Made by a program: the position numbers and the translations under genes. A DNA stretch of 10,586 nt, from NCBI GenBank assembly GCA_027730885.1, contig JAQCHM010000083.1:1-10586 (forward strand). The letters are read 5' to 3'. Positions within the stretch are counted from its first letter, which is position 1, and each line of letters starts with the position of its first letter. The notes beneath the pieces were generated by a model. The model did no database searches. It saw nothing but the letters and a program-made list of their open reading frames with translations, and was not told where the DNA came from. The DNA comes from Actinomycetota bacterium. Its GTDB lineage: Bacteria > Actinomycetota > Acidimicrobiia > Acidimicrobiales > SZUA-35. This document shows, in pieces, positions 1 to 6,184 of this stretch.

Positions 1-264
1 CTCCGCCCAGTCCTCGAGGGAGGGCTCGGGATTCTCGGCGAAGAAGGCATCGAACCCGGGATCCTTGCCCTCGGGGAGGGCAGCGAGTTCGGCGCAGTAC
101 GCCTCCTCCTCCGGACTGAGATCGCCCGAGACCACCGGCCTCGCGGAGTCGTCAGGAGCTGCCGACTCGGTCGCGTCCGTCGTAGCGTCGCTGGTGTCGT
201 CCTCGCCGCACCCCGCCAGCAGGAGCAGGAAGGCGGCCGAACTGGTCATGACGAGCCTTCGCAT
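1..264 (-). CDS. Putative secreted lipoprotein, N-terminal part (runs off the window)
   Basis: The reading frame starts at ATG (complement of 262-264) and stays open to base 1, giving 88 codons with no stop, so the gene continues past the left edge. The N-terminus is a lipoprotein signal: MRR, a hydrophobic stretch (about residues 10-17), then lipobox LAGC with the lipidated Cys at 19. An acidic Ser/Thr/Ala/Asp-rich linker follows (about 20-45), and then a soluble segment beginning near LSPEEEAYCAEL. The product should be exported and anchored to the outer face of the membrane. A strong Shine-Dalgarno (GGAGGA, complement of 269-274) lies 4 nt before the ATG and fixes the start. The visible part matches no family I can name, so the function is unknown. 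Substrate-binding or small stress lipoproteins are possible. Confidence 0.82.
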   Translation of the reverse strand, partial: MRRLVMTSSAAFLLLLAGCGEDDTSDATTDATESAAPDDSARPVVSGDLSPEEEAYCAELAALPEGKDPGFDAFFAENPEPSLEDWAE

Positions 265-268
265 GGTT

Positions 269-274
269 TCCTCC
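269..274 (-). promoter_or_regulatory. Shine-Dalgarno of the lipoprotein gene
   Basis: GGAGGA on the minus strand, 4 nt upstream of the ATG at 264. It supports both the reality of this partial gene and its start. Confidence 0.75.
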
Positions 275-330
275 GGGAGTTGGGTCCCCGGAGCGTCCCA
301 CGACCCGTGTCCCAGGCGGATGGGGCGGGT

Positions 331-349
331 GTCCCGAAACCTTCGGGAC
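331..349. repeat. Perfect inverted repeat, 8-bp arms
   Basis: GTCCCGAA (331-338), a 3-base spacer ACC, then TTCGGGAC (342-349). It lies 56 nt beyond the dehydratase stop and 67 nt upstream of the lipoprotein start, both on the minus strand. It could be a second transcription-stop hairpin, part of the lipoprotein leader, or an operator. No T-run follows on either strand. Confidence 0.5.
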
Positions 350-364
350 TGGAAACTCCAACCG

Positions 365-401
365 ACCGGCCGATCGCCGGTGGGTAGCCGTCCGGGCTAC
401 C
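365..401 (-). terminator. Tandem hairpins after the dehydratase gene
   Basis: Two inverted repeats lie just 3' of the dehydratase stop codon (complement of 405-407). The first has arms 383-389 and 395-401 (GGTAGCC/GGCTACC, 5-base loop). The second has arms 365-370 and 376-381 (ACCGGC/GCCGGT, 5-base loop). GC-rich stems without a U-tract are common as actinobacterial terminators. The terminator role is inferred from position. Confidence 0.5.
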
Positions 402-404
402 GGG

Positions 405-701
405 TCAGCAGCCTGCCAACGCGTTCATCTTGATGGCGAGCTCGAAGTCGTAGGCGCTGATTCCGCCGACGTCGTGGGTCTGCAGCTCCACCCGCACCAC
501 GTTGTACACGTTCGACCATTCCGGGTGGTGGTTGAGCGACTGGGCACAGATCGCTGTGCGAACCATGAACCCGATCGCTTCCACGAAGTCCGCGAAGATG
601 TACTCCCGTAACAGCTTCCCGTCGACCAGCTGCCACCCTTCGATCTGGGCGACTCCGAGTGCGATCTCATCGTCATTCAAACGTCGGCGTTCGAGTTCCA
701 T
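405..701 (-). CDS. Pterin-4a-carbinolamine dehydratase (PCD/DCoH family)
   Basis: This 98-residue protein has the usual length and full signature of 4a-hydroxytetrahydrobiopterin dehydratase (EC 4.2.1.96). The enzyme dehydrates the 4a-carbinolamine formed when aromatic amino acid hydroxylases oxidise tetrahydropterin, and it also acts in molybdopterin-related or transcriptional side roles in some bacteria. The catalytic cluster is visible: NHHPEW at 57-62, TH at 75-76 and the conserved Asp at 85. The protein is soluble and cytoplasmic. I chose the ATG at 701 because GGAAGGAA (complement of 708-715) sits 6 nt upstream; an open frame continues 13 codons further but has no better signal. No phenylalanine hydroxylase or pterin gene is in the window. 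The upstream neighbour is the truncated amidohydrolase, 63 bp away with its own terminal hairpin, so this gene may be transcribed alone. The family assignment is firm; the physiological role is not. Confidence 0.92.
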   Translation of the reverse strand: MELERRRLNDDEIALGVAQIEGWQLVDGKLLREYIFADFVEAIGFMVRTAICAQSLNHHPEWSNVYNVVRVELQTHDVGGISAYDFELAIKMNALAGC

Positions 702-747
702 CGAGCATTCCTTCCGCCGTACCGAAACGAGGTGGCCCAAGTGTACG

Positions 748-764
748 ACCGGTGGGCTACCGGT
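748..764 (-). terminator. Small hairpin abutting the amidohydrolase stop
   Basis: ACCGGT (748-753), a 5-base spacer, then ACCGGT (759-764). It directly follows the amidohydrolase stop (complement of 765-767) on the minus strand. The stem is only 6 bp and has no T-run, so it is a weak terminator candidate. Confidence 0.3.
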
Positions 765-1496
765 TCAGATGCCGTAGAGCTGGGCGGCGGTCGCCTCGGT
801 CATCTGGCGTCGCTCGCCGTCGGGCACGTCACTCATCAACGACTCCACGACGCTGCGGGAACAGGGCCACGTCGAGTCGCGGTGGGGGTAGTCGTTGGCC
901 CATATGATGGTGTCGACGCCGATCAGTTCGCGGCACAGCACAGCAGACCGATCGTCTTCGATCGTCACCTTGAAGTTGGTCTCCCAATAGGAGCTGGGCG
1001 GACGGTCAACGGCCGGGTCGGCGGCAGGCGGATCACGCAGCCAGCCCTGATCGAGGCGTTCCAGCCAGTTCGGCAACCAGCCGGCGTTGAATTCCGACAC
1101 CACGAACGTCAGACCCGGATGCCGAGCGGTGATTCCTTGGCAGATCAGTTCGGCCACGGTGGCCTGGATGACCGACGCAGCCGCCGCGTAGGTTGCGATC
1201 GAGTTGGCTCGCGAGCCGCCGTCGGTGCCGCGCGTCGATCGGGGCGCGTGGGAGTTCGTCCCGATGTGCATGGCCAGGGGCACTCCGGCCTCCTCGGCCA
1301 GCGACCACACCCCTTCGTACGCCGGGTTACGATAGGGCCGTTCCGCCGGCGCGCGACAGGGGATGCAGGCGGTCTTCGTCCCGTTCTCGAGGGCCTGTTG
1401 GAGCGTGGCGAGCGCGACGCCCGGGTCGTGCATCGGCAGCAGCGCAGCGCCGATCAACATCGGCTCCGATCGATCCGCTTGCCTCGCCGAGGCCAA
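765..1496 (-). CDS. Amidohydrolase family 2 protein, 5'-truncated
   Basis: The visible ~240 residues are the C-terminal part of a metal-dependent amidohydrolase of the ACMSD/decarboxylase-like group (Amidohydro_2), a TIM-barrel hydrolase or decarboxylase. Counting from the TTG at 1496, the recognisable sequence begins near LIGAALLP (14-21). It includes MHIGTN (76-81, a probable metal-ligand His), the strand FVVSE (131-135), an N-W-L-E-R-L-D stretch (about 143-149) and WANDYPH (199-205), whose Asp202 is the usual catalytic/metal Asp. The family is normally 350-400 residues and begins with a D-x-H metal site; that part, roughly 120-150 residues, is absent. The first ~12 codons resemble no part of the family, and the frame closes at 1515-1517. 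The other side of the break at about 1461-1485 is a piece of another gene on the plus strand. Probably a non-functional remnant, or a true gene cut by an assembly error. Substrate unknown. Confidence 0.75.
   Translation of the reverse strand: MASARQADRSEPMLIGAALLPMHDPGVALATLQQALENGTKTACIPCRAPAERPYRNPAYEGVWSLAEEAGVPLAMHIGTNSHAPRSTRGTDGGSRANSIATYAAAASVIQATVAELICQGITARHPGLTFVVSEFNAGWLPNWLERLDQGWLRDPPAADPAVDRPPSSYWETNFKVTIEDDRSAVLCRELIGVDTIIWANDYPHRDSTWPCSRSVVESLMSDVPDGERRQMTEATAAQLYGI
1461..1485. other. Breakpoint joining two 5'-truncated divergent genes
   Basis: Amidohydrolase-like sequence (minus strand) is recognisable up to about 1460. LLM oxidoreductase sequence (plus strand) is recognisable from about 1483. 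Between them lies a short stretch containing CGATCGATC. Both genes have lost their 5' ends, as expected from one deletion spanning a divergent promoter region. The exact base of the junction cannot be fixed without homologues. Confidence 0.6.
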
Positions 1497-1704
1497 GAGC
1501 TTCCTCGACGCGTACTACGGCCCGGTGTTCTCCGAGGAGATGACCCACTGGTGGACCGCCGCCGGGCCACCGGAGGCATGTGTCGAACAACTCCAGGATC
1601 TGATCGACCAGGGCGCGACCGAGATCACCCTTCGATGCACGTCGTTCGATCAGGCGGGCCAGTTCGATCGACTCGTCAACGAGGTGCTCCCGGCCTTGCG
1701 GTGA
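1483..1704 (+). pseudogene. C-terminal remnant of an LLM class (luciferase-like) oxidoreductase
   Basis: From about 1483 to the TGA at 1702-1704 the plus strand encodes ~72 residues typical of the C-terminal end of bacterial-luciferase-like flavin or F420 oxidoreductases. These begin AEAKSFLDAYYG, continue with a W-T-A-A-G-P-P-E-x-C segment and G-A-T-E-I-T-L-R, and end NEVLPALR. Full members are about 300-350 residues with a cofactor-binding TIM barrel, so roughly three quarters is missing, including all of the N-terminal barrel. The open frame continues upstream to an ATG at 1363, but that upstream part is simply antisense to the amidohydrolase and has no family resemblance. The remnant converges on the intact LLM gene at 1751-2629 and is not a copy of it: that gene's C-terminus reads differently. 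Almost certainly non-functional as it stands. Confidence 0.7.
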
Positions 1705-1750
1705 GCCTGGGCCGTCACCCCGATCGGCACGGTGTCCGAGGGCCAGAGGG

Positions 1751-2629
1751 TCAGCGGGTCAGCTCACGCCACGCTGCGATGGCGTCGATGTGCTCGTCGA
1801 CGGTGGTGAACCCGCACCCCATCGTGACCAGCGAGATGTGGCTACCACCTGCTGCTCGCCACCGTTCGACTTCGGCCGCCCGGGCGTCCGGCGGTTTCGC
1901 GAAGCTGACGATCGATTCGTAGCCGAAGGGTTCGCTGCCGCGGCCGGCCTGGGCTCGCCAGTCGTCGATCTGGTCCTTGATCTGGGCTGCAGAGTCGGTG
2001 TTGCGCCCGCCGAAGATGAACCCGTCGCCGATGCGGGCCGCTCGCTTCCAGGCCGGCTCGGAGAAACCGCCCAACCAGATGGGGATCTGGCGTTTCGGTA
2101 GGGGCAGGATCCCGGCCCGGTCGATGTGATGATCGGCGTCGTCGTGGCTGATGACCGAGTTCGCCCACAGCTTGCGGAGCAGCGCGATCTGCTCCTCCTC
2201 CCGTGCGCCTCGCCGGCTGAAGTGCTGCGGCACTTCCAGCGCGTCGAATTCGACCCAGTTCCAACCGCTACCAACGCCCAGCCGGACGCGCTCGCCCGAG
2301 AACAGGTCGAGGTCGGCAACCTGCTTGGCCACCAGCGCGGTCTGGCGCTGAGGAAGGATGATCACACCGGTGACCAACTCCAGCTTGGTCGTGATTCCCG
2401 CGAGGTAGGCCAGGGTGATGAACGGCTCGTGGAACGGGTCGTTCTCGGTGTAGGGGCCCCACAGCTTGGGCTCTCGACCCACGTGCTCGGCCCCGAGCAC
2501 GTGGTCGTACAACAACAAGTGGTCGTAGCCGAGCTCCTCGGCCGCCTGGGCGTAGGCCCTGACCGCGCCAGGGTCACCGGCCAACTCGATCTGTGGGTAC
2601 ACGACACCAACCCGCACAGGAACCCCCAT
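1751..2629 (-). CDS. LLM class F420-dependent oxidoreductase (TIGR03619-like)
   Basis: Complete 292-residue luciferase-like TIM-barrel oxidoreductase. The family uses reduced F420 (or flavin) for hydride transfer to or from small organic substrates and is abundant in actinobacterial catabolic clusters. Visible landmarks are VGVVYPQIEL (7-16), YDH (41-43), the core block LPQRQTALVAKQVADLDLFS (92-111) running into RVRLGVGSGWN (114-124), PIWLGG (183-188) and ARIGDGF (198-204). Length and order are normal. The start is set at ATG (2627-2629). There is no convincing Shine-Dalgarno before it, and a GTG four codons in, preceded by GGGGG, is an alternative. The stop converges with the LLM remnant, leaving 46 bp between them. 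Upstream (62 bp) on the same strand is the molybdenum subunit fragment, so the two could be co-transcribed. F420 preference is a family inference; the substrate is unknown. Confidence 0.9.
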   Translation of the reverse strand: MGVPVRVGVVYPQIELAGDPGAVRAYAQAAEELGYDHLLLYDHVLGAEHVGREPKLWGPYTENDPFHEPFITLAYLAGITTKLELVTGVIILPQRQTALVAKQVADLDLFSGERVRLGVGSGWNWVEFDALEVPQHFSRRGAREEEQIALLRKLWANSVISHDDADHHIDRAGILPLPKRQIPIWLGGFSEPAWKRAARIGDGFIFGGRNTDSAAQIKDQIDDWRAQAGRGSEPFGYESIVSFAKPPDARAAEVERWRAAGGSHISLVTMGCGFTTVDEHIDAIAAWRELTR

Positions 2630-2691
2630 TCAGCGTGATCGTCGGCACGCTAGCGCCGGCTCGATCGCTCCGTCTCGTTCGCAGCGAATCG

Positions 2692-4044
2692 TCAGCGACC
2701 CTGGCTCTCTCGAATGAGTCGTGACAGCAGCGCGGGTCGAAGCGGTTTGCTGTTGATGTTCACGCCGAGGTCGGCCAGCGCGTCGCCCACCGCGTTCAGG
2801 ATGGCGGGCACCGCGCCGATGACGCCGCCCTCGCCGACCCCTTTGAATCCGCCGACCGCGTCGATCGACGGCGACTCGATATGGGCGATGTTGAAGATCG
2901 GAACGTCGACCGACCCGGGGAGCAGATAGTCGGCGAGCGTTGCGGTCTTCACCTGACCGTCCACGTCGTAGACCAGTTCCTCCATGAGCGCCTCGCCGAT
3001 GCCTTGGGCCACCCCGCCCATGACCTGGCCGTCGACGATCATCGGATTGATGATGCGGCCGCAATCGTGGACAACGGTGTATCGCTCGATCTCGACCGTG
3101 CCATCGGCGGCATCGACTGCAACCTGGGCGATGTGGGTGGCGTTGGCCATGGTGACCAGCGGCGGGTCGTAGTAGTCGGTCTCCTCGATACCGAAGCTTT
3201 CGCCGTCCGGCAGGTCGGTGGTGTTCATGGCGTAGGCCGTCTCGGCGACGTCGCGGAAGGAGAGGGACTGGCTCGGAACGCCCTTCACGTGCATCTGACT
3301 GTCCTGGACGACGATGTCCGCGGGCGAGGCTTCGAGCATCGAGGCCGCGATGCGGCTCATCTTGAGCCGCGCCTTTTCGGATGCGCGGATGAGGGCACCT
3401 CCTCCGGTGACCGCACTGCGACTGGCGAAGGTGTTGGTGCCATAGGGTCCCGCCGCGGTGTCACCTTCGACGATGGTCACGTCTTCGAGCCTCGCGCCGA
3501 CGGCGTCGGCAACGACCTGGGCGAACGTCGTGAAATGGCCCTGCCCTGAGTGGGCGTGGCTGACGAACGCGGTGACCTTCCCGGTGGGTTCGACCTTCAC
3601 CAGGCCGCTGTCGAAGCCCGGCAGGCGGGTGAGACCCCGGGCTCGCCAGCCCGGCGCCCCGGTGCCACTCACCTCGGTGAAGGTGCAGATGCCGATGCCC
3701 CGGTACTTGCCGTCGACCAACCGCCCATTGGCCTGACTGGCCCGAAACTCGTCATAGCCCGCCATCTCCATTGCCTTCTGGAGTGACTCGACAAAGCTCC
3801 CGGTGTCGTAGCGAACCCCAACCACGTTGGTCCAGGGAAGATCGGCGGTCGGCACCATGTTCCGCAACCGAACCTCGGCCGGATCGACGTCGATCGTCCG
3901 GGCGATCCGGTCCATGATCCCTTCGATTGCCATGAAGCAGTTCGGCTGGGCCACCCCTCGGTAGGCGAGGACCGGCGCGGTGTTGGTGGCGACCGCCGTC
4001 GCCGTGTACTCGTACTGTTGGATCCGGTAGGGGCCGACGATCAT
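2692..4044 (-). CDS. Xanthine dehydrogenase-family molybdopterin-binding subunit, C-terminal part only
   Basis: The 450 residues correspond to the C-terminal ~60% of the large Mo subunit of xanthine dehydrogenase/CO dehydrogenase-type hydroxylases, which use Mo-pterin cytosine dinucleotide and water to oxidise C-H bonds. Visible: NTAPVLAYRG (21-30), SGQGH (166-170), GTNTFASRS with VTGGGA (202-217), DCGRIINP (327-334), GGVAQGIGEAL (343-353) and GVGEGG (402-407), whose Glu405 matches the catalytic Glu. Full subunits are ~750-800 residues. The N-terminal Ald_Xan_dh_C domain and the first Mo-binding half, including the GGxFG region, are missing. The FeS and FAD partner subunits are also absent. 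The ATG at 4042-4044 overlaps the stop of the crotonase fragment (ATGA), but this Met lies inside the normal protein (before IVGPYRI), so it is probably not a native start. A naturally split Mo subunit, as in Eubacterium barkeri nicotinate dehydrogenase, is a less likely alternative because no N-terminal half is nearby. Confidence 0.8.
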   Translation of the reverse strand: MIVGPYRIQQYEYTATAVATNTAPVLAYRGVAQPNCFMAIEGIMDRIARTIDVDPAEVRLRNMVPTADLPWTNVVGVRYDTGSFVESLQKAMEMAGYDEFRASQANGRLVDGKYRGIGICTFTEVSGTGAPGWRARGLTRLPGFDSGLVKVEPTGKVTAFVSHAHSGQGHFTTFAQVVADAVGARLEDVTIVEGDTAAGPYGTNTFASRSAVTGGGALIRASEKARLKMSRIAASMLEASPADIVVQDSQMHVKGVPSQSLSFRDVAETAYAMNTTDLPDGESFGIEETDYYDPPLVTMANATHIAQVAVDAADGTVEIERYTVVHDCGRIINPMIVDGQVMGGVAQGIGEALMEELVYDVDGQVKTATLADYLLPGSVDVPIFNIAHIESPSIDAVGGFKGVGEGGVIGAVPAILNAVGDALADLGVNINSKPLRPALLSRLIRESQGR

Positions 4045-4721
4045 TCGGGCACCACCCGTGGTTTCGAGGGTGCAAGCATCTCGGCTCGTGCGGCGAGTTC
4101 GTCACGCGGCACCACGGAGTGCACAAGTCCCCACCGCAAGGACTCCTGAGCGTCGAGCGGTTCGCCGGTGTAGAGCATGTGGGAGGCCAGTCCGATCGGC
4201 ACCACCCGGGGCAGGACCACCGAGCCGAAGTTGGCCCCGAGCCCCCGCTTGGCTTCGGGCATGCCGATGCGTAGATCGTCAGCGGCGATCCGCACGTCAC
4301 AGGCGAGGGCGAGCTCGCACCCCCCACCCATCGCCCAGCCGAAGACGGCTGCGACGGTTGGCTTGGAGCATTCCATGACGACTTCGAAGAAGTTCCGCCG
4401 AGAGCCGGTCATCGGCACGACCCCTCGGCGGCCTCGCGGCGCGGTCCGAGCATCAGCGCCTCCGGTGTTGTCACTGCCCGCGTCCCTGCCGCCCATCTCC
4501 TTGAGGTCGGCGCCGGCCGAGAACGCCCGATCGCCGGTCGCGCTCAGGAGCACAGCCCAGATTCCCGGGTCGTTGGAGAACGAGTCGAAGGCGTCGACCA
4601 GATCGTTGGTCAGACCGACCGACAGTGCGTTGAGACGCTCGAGCCGGTCCAGGGTCGCATAGGCGACGCGATCGCGGACCTCGACGATGAGGCCCCCTTC
4701 GGTTCGAGTGGGCGCGGTCAT
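4041..4721 (-). CDS. Enoyl-CoA hydratase/isomerase (crotonase) family protein, C-terminally truncated
   Basis: 226 residues from the ATG at 4719-4721. The crotonase fold signatures are intact: oxyanion-hole segments AFSAGADLKEM (67-76) and GWAMGGGCELALACD (128-142), plus two acidic residues matching the hydratase catalytic pair, Glu136 in GGGCEL and Glu156 in MPEAKRG. Both suggest CoA-thioester hydration/dehydration rather than mere CoA binding. The family usually has ~255-265 residues. Here the protein ends soon after ELAARAEMLA (208-217) with PSKPRVVPE, so the last helices, which help the trimer and close the active site, are missing. The start at 4721 is supported by AAGGGAGAG (complement of 4728-4736); a GTG six codons upstream would place that site inside the gene. 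It overlaps the downstream molybdenum-subunit fragment by 4 bp and is divergent from the CoA-transferase at 4871. The substrate is unknown; activity is doubtful unless the break is an assembly artefact. Confidence 0.83.
   Translation of the reverse strand: MTAPTRTEGGLIVEVRDRVAYATLDRLERLNALSVGLTNDLVDAFDSFSNDPGIWAVLLSATGDRAFSAGADLKEMGGRDAGSDNTGGADARTAPRGRRGVVPMTGSRRNFFEVVMECSKPTVAAVFGWAMGGGCELALACDVRIAADDLRIGMPEAKRGLGANFGSVVLPRVVPIGLASHMLYTGEPLDAQESLRWGLVHSVVPRDELAARAEMLAPSKPRVVPE
4045..4080. other. Breakpoint joining crotonase 3' end to molybdenum-subunit interior
   Basis: On the minus strand the crotonase family sequence ends near codon 217 (about 4071). Sequence typical of the interior of a xanthine dehydrogenase large subunit begins by 4044, possibly a few codons earlier because its frame stays open up to 4101. 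Both flanking genes are on the same strand. The missing material would be the crotonase C-terminus and ~300 N-terminal residues of the Mo subunit. Confidence 0.55.
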
Positions 4722-4870
4722 GCCCGGCTCTCCCTTCACTCCGGTTGCTGCTCAGTTCGGTTGCTGCCTTCGGTGTGGTGTAGCACGGCTGTCGCCGCAT
4801 CTGCGTGTCGATCTCGGCCGAATCACCGAGGTGGTGTCGACGCGGCATTCCCGGCGTGCAACGATGCGCC
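4722..4870. promoter_or_regulatory. Divergent intergenic region with a 10-bp direct repeat
   Basis: This ~149-bp gap separates two divergent starts (crotonase, minus; CoA-transferase, plus) and must hold promoters for both if they are expressed. CGGTTGCTGC occurs at 4742-4751 and again at 4758-4767, 16 bp start to start, which could be a pair of regulator half-sites. I see no clear -35/-10 pair on either strand, so the regulatory role is inferred from position. Confidence 0.35.
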
Positions 4871-6150
4871 ATGGGCATCGACGTTTCCAATGGTCCCCTC
4901 ACCGGTGTCACCGTTGTGGATATGACGCTCGCCGTGCAGGGCCCGCACGCAGCGGCATACCTGTCGGACATGGGCGCTGATGTGGTGAAGGTCGAGCGAC
5001 CAGGCGGCGAGCTGAATCGCTACGTCCGTCATCCGGGGTTCACCGCGTCGGCTGAAGGAATGGGCACGCAGTTCGTGGCCATGAACCGGGGCAAGCGTGG
5101 CATCGCGGTCGACGCTCACAGTGAGCTCGGGCGCAGCGTGCTGCATCGGCTCGTCGCTGCCGCCGATGTGTTCGTGACCAATTACCGTCGCGATGCGCTC
5201 GAGCGCATGCACCTCGGTTACGGCGAGCTGTCGGCGTTGAATCCTCGACTGGTGTACGCCCGCGTGTCGGGGCTCGGCCCACTCGGACCCGACGCCGACA
5301 AGGCCATGCTCGATGGGGCCGCTCAGGCTCGTAGCGGGGTCGCAGCGGTCTCCGGTCCCGCCGACGGGCCACCCATGCCACCCGGAGCCGCGTTGGCCGA
5401 TCATGCCGGCTCGATGCAGCTGGCGTTGGGAGTGATGACCGCGCTGTTCGCCCCGGAGCGGACCGGACGGGGCCAGGAGGTCAACACCTCATCGCTCGGG
5501 GCCATGATGTGGACTCAGGCGTGGGAGATCGCGCTGAGCGGTATGGCCACCGAACCGATCACCCGGGCCGGACAGCACAACCCGAGCATCTTGTGTCCTT
5601 ACGGCGTCTACCAGACGAGCGATGGTGGAGCGTTCCTGTTCGCCGTGGCCATGAGCGACGAATCATGGGACGACTTCTGGGTCTTCGCCGGACAACCCGA
5701 GGTGGTGCTCGATGCCCGCTGGGGCACCGCGGCGAAGCGCATCGGCGCACGGGGTTCCCTCGACGGCGTCGAGGAGATCCGGGCGAAGATGCGGGCGGCG
5801 TTCGCCTCGAGGACCACGGCGAGTGGGAGGTGTTCCTGGCCGGCCGGCCCGAGATCATCTACGAACGGGTGCAGAGCTACGGCGAGCTGCACGATGATCC
5901 GCAGGTCGTGGCAAACGGCTACCTGACCGATGTGGACGTGCCCGGCTTCGGAACGGCGAAGGTCATCAGCAACGTCGTCCAGCTGAGCGACACGCCCGGC
6001 GCTGGCATACGACGTGCGCCACCGCGCCTCGGCGAACACACGGCCGAGGTCATGGCCGAGCTCGGCTTCAGTGCCGAGCAGATCGACCAGGTTCTCGCGT
6101 CCTGCCACGGCGCCGCGGATGCGGTCATCGCAGCCGTCACCGACGGCTGA
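4871..6150 (+). pseudogene. CaiB/BaiF (family III) CoA-transferase with a one-base frameshift
   Basis: Family III CoA-transferases move CoA between an acyl-CoA and a free acid through an aspartyl-CoA anhydride. The first frame starts at ATG 4871 and gives VTVVDMTLAVQGPHAAAYLS (13-32), DVVKVERPGGELNR (37-50) and ALADHAGSMQ (174-183), where Asp177 is the probable catalytic Asp. It then holds GRGQEVNTSSLG, a typical mid-protein motif. At about 5819-5821 homology leaves this frame, which would end at 5926. It resumes in the next frame as EWEVFLAGRPEIIYERVQ and runs to the TGA at 6148-6150. Adding one G (GCG AGT to GCG GAG T) would restore FASRTTAEWEVFL and a ~426-residue protein of normal length. 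So this is either a recent pseudogene or a sequencing/assembly indel. No clear Shine-Dalgarno precedes 4871. The gene is divergent from the crotonase and convergent with the second CoA-transferase. Confidence 0.82.
6131..6149 (+). terminator. Hairpin overlapping the CoA-transferase stop codon
   Basis: CAGCCGTC (6131-6138), loop ACC, GACGGCTG (6142-6149): a perfect 8-bp GC-rich stem covering the last codons and stop of the plus-strand CoA-transferase. It lies in the 34-bp gap side of two convergent genes. No T-run follows, so its role as a terminator is inferred from structure and position. Confidence 0.45.
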
Positions 6151-6184
6151 AGCCTCTGGCCGGCCGAGCCGCCGCTGGGGTCGG

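Noticed and set aside
1467..1476. CGATCGATC at the breakpoint as a possible site-specific recombination or attachment site
   Set aside because: GATCGATC-like strings recur elsewhere (for example near 8037), and no integrase, second copy or target duplication is present.
732..1922. A 396-codon open frame on the plus strand
   Set aside because: It runs antisense to the amidohydrolase, across the breakpoint and into the antisense of the LLM gene. Its Arg/Gly-rich composition matches no family; it is a GC-rich shadow frame.
2881..3549. A 222-codon plus-strand frame opposite the molybdenum subunit
   Set aside because: It overlaps a strand with clear molybdenum-hydroxylase motifs. The plus-strand translation is a shadow without family features.
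6151..6184. GGCCGGCC palindrome between the convergent CoA-transferases as a specific site
   Set aside because: An 8-bp all-GC palindrome is expected by chance in sequence of this composition. The stronger structure is the 8-bp-stem hairpin at 6131-6149.
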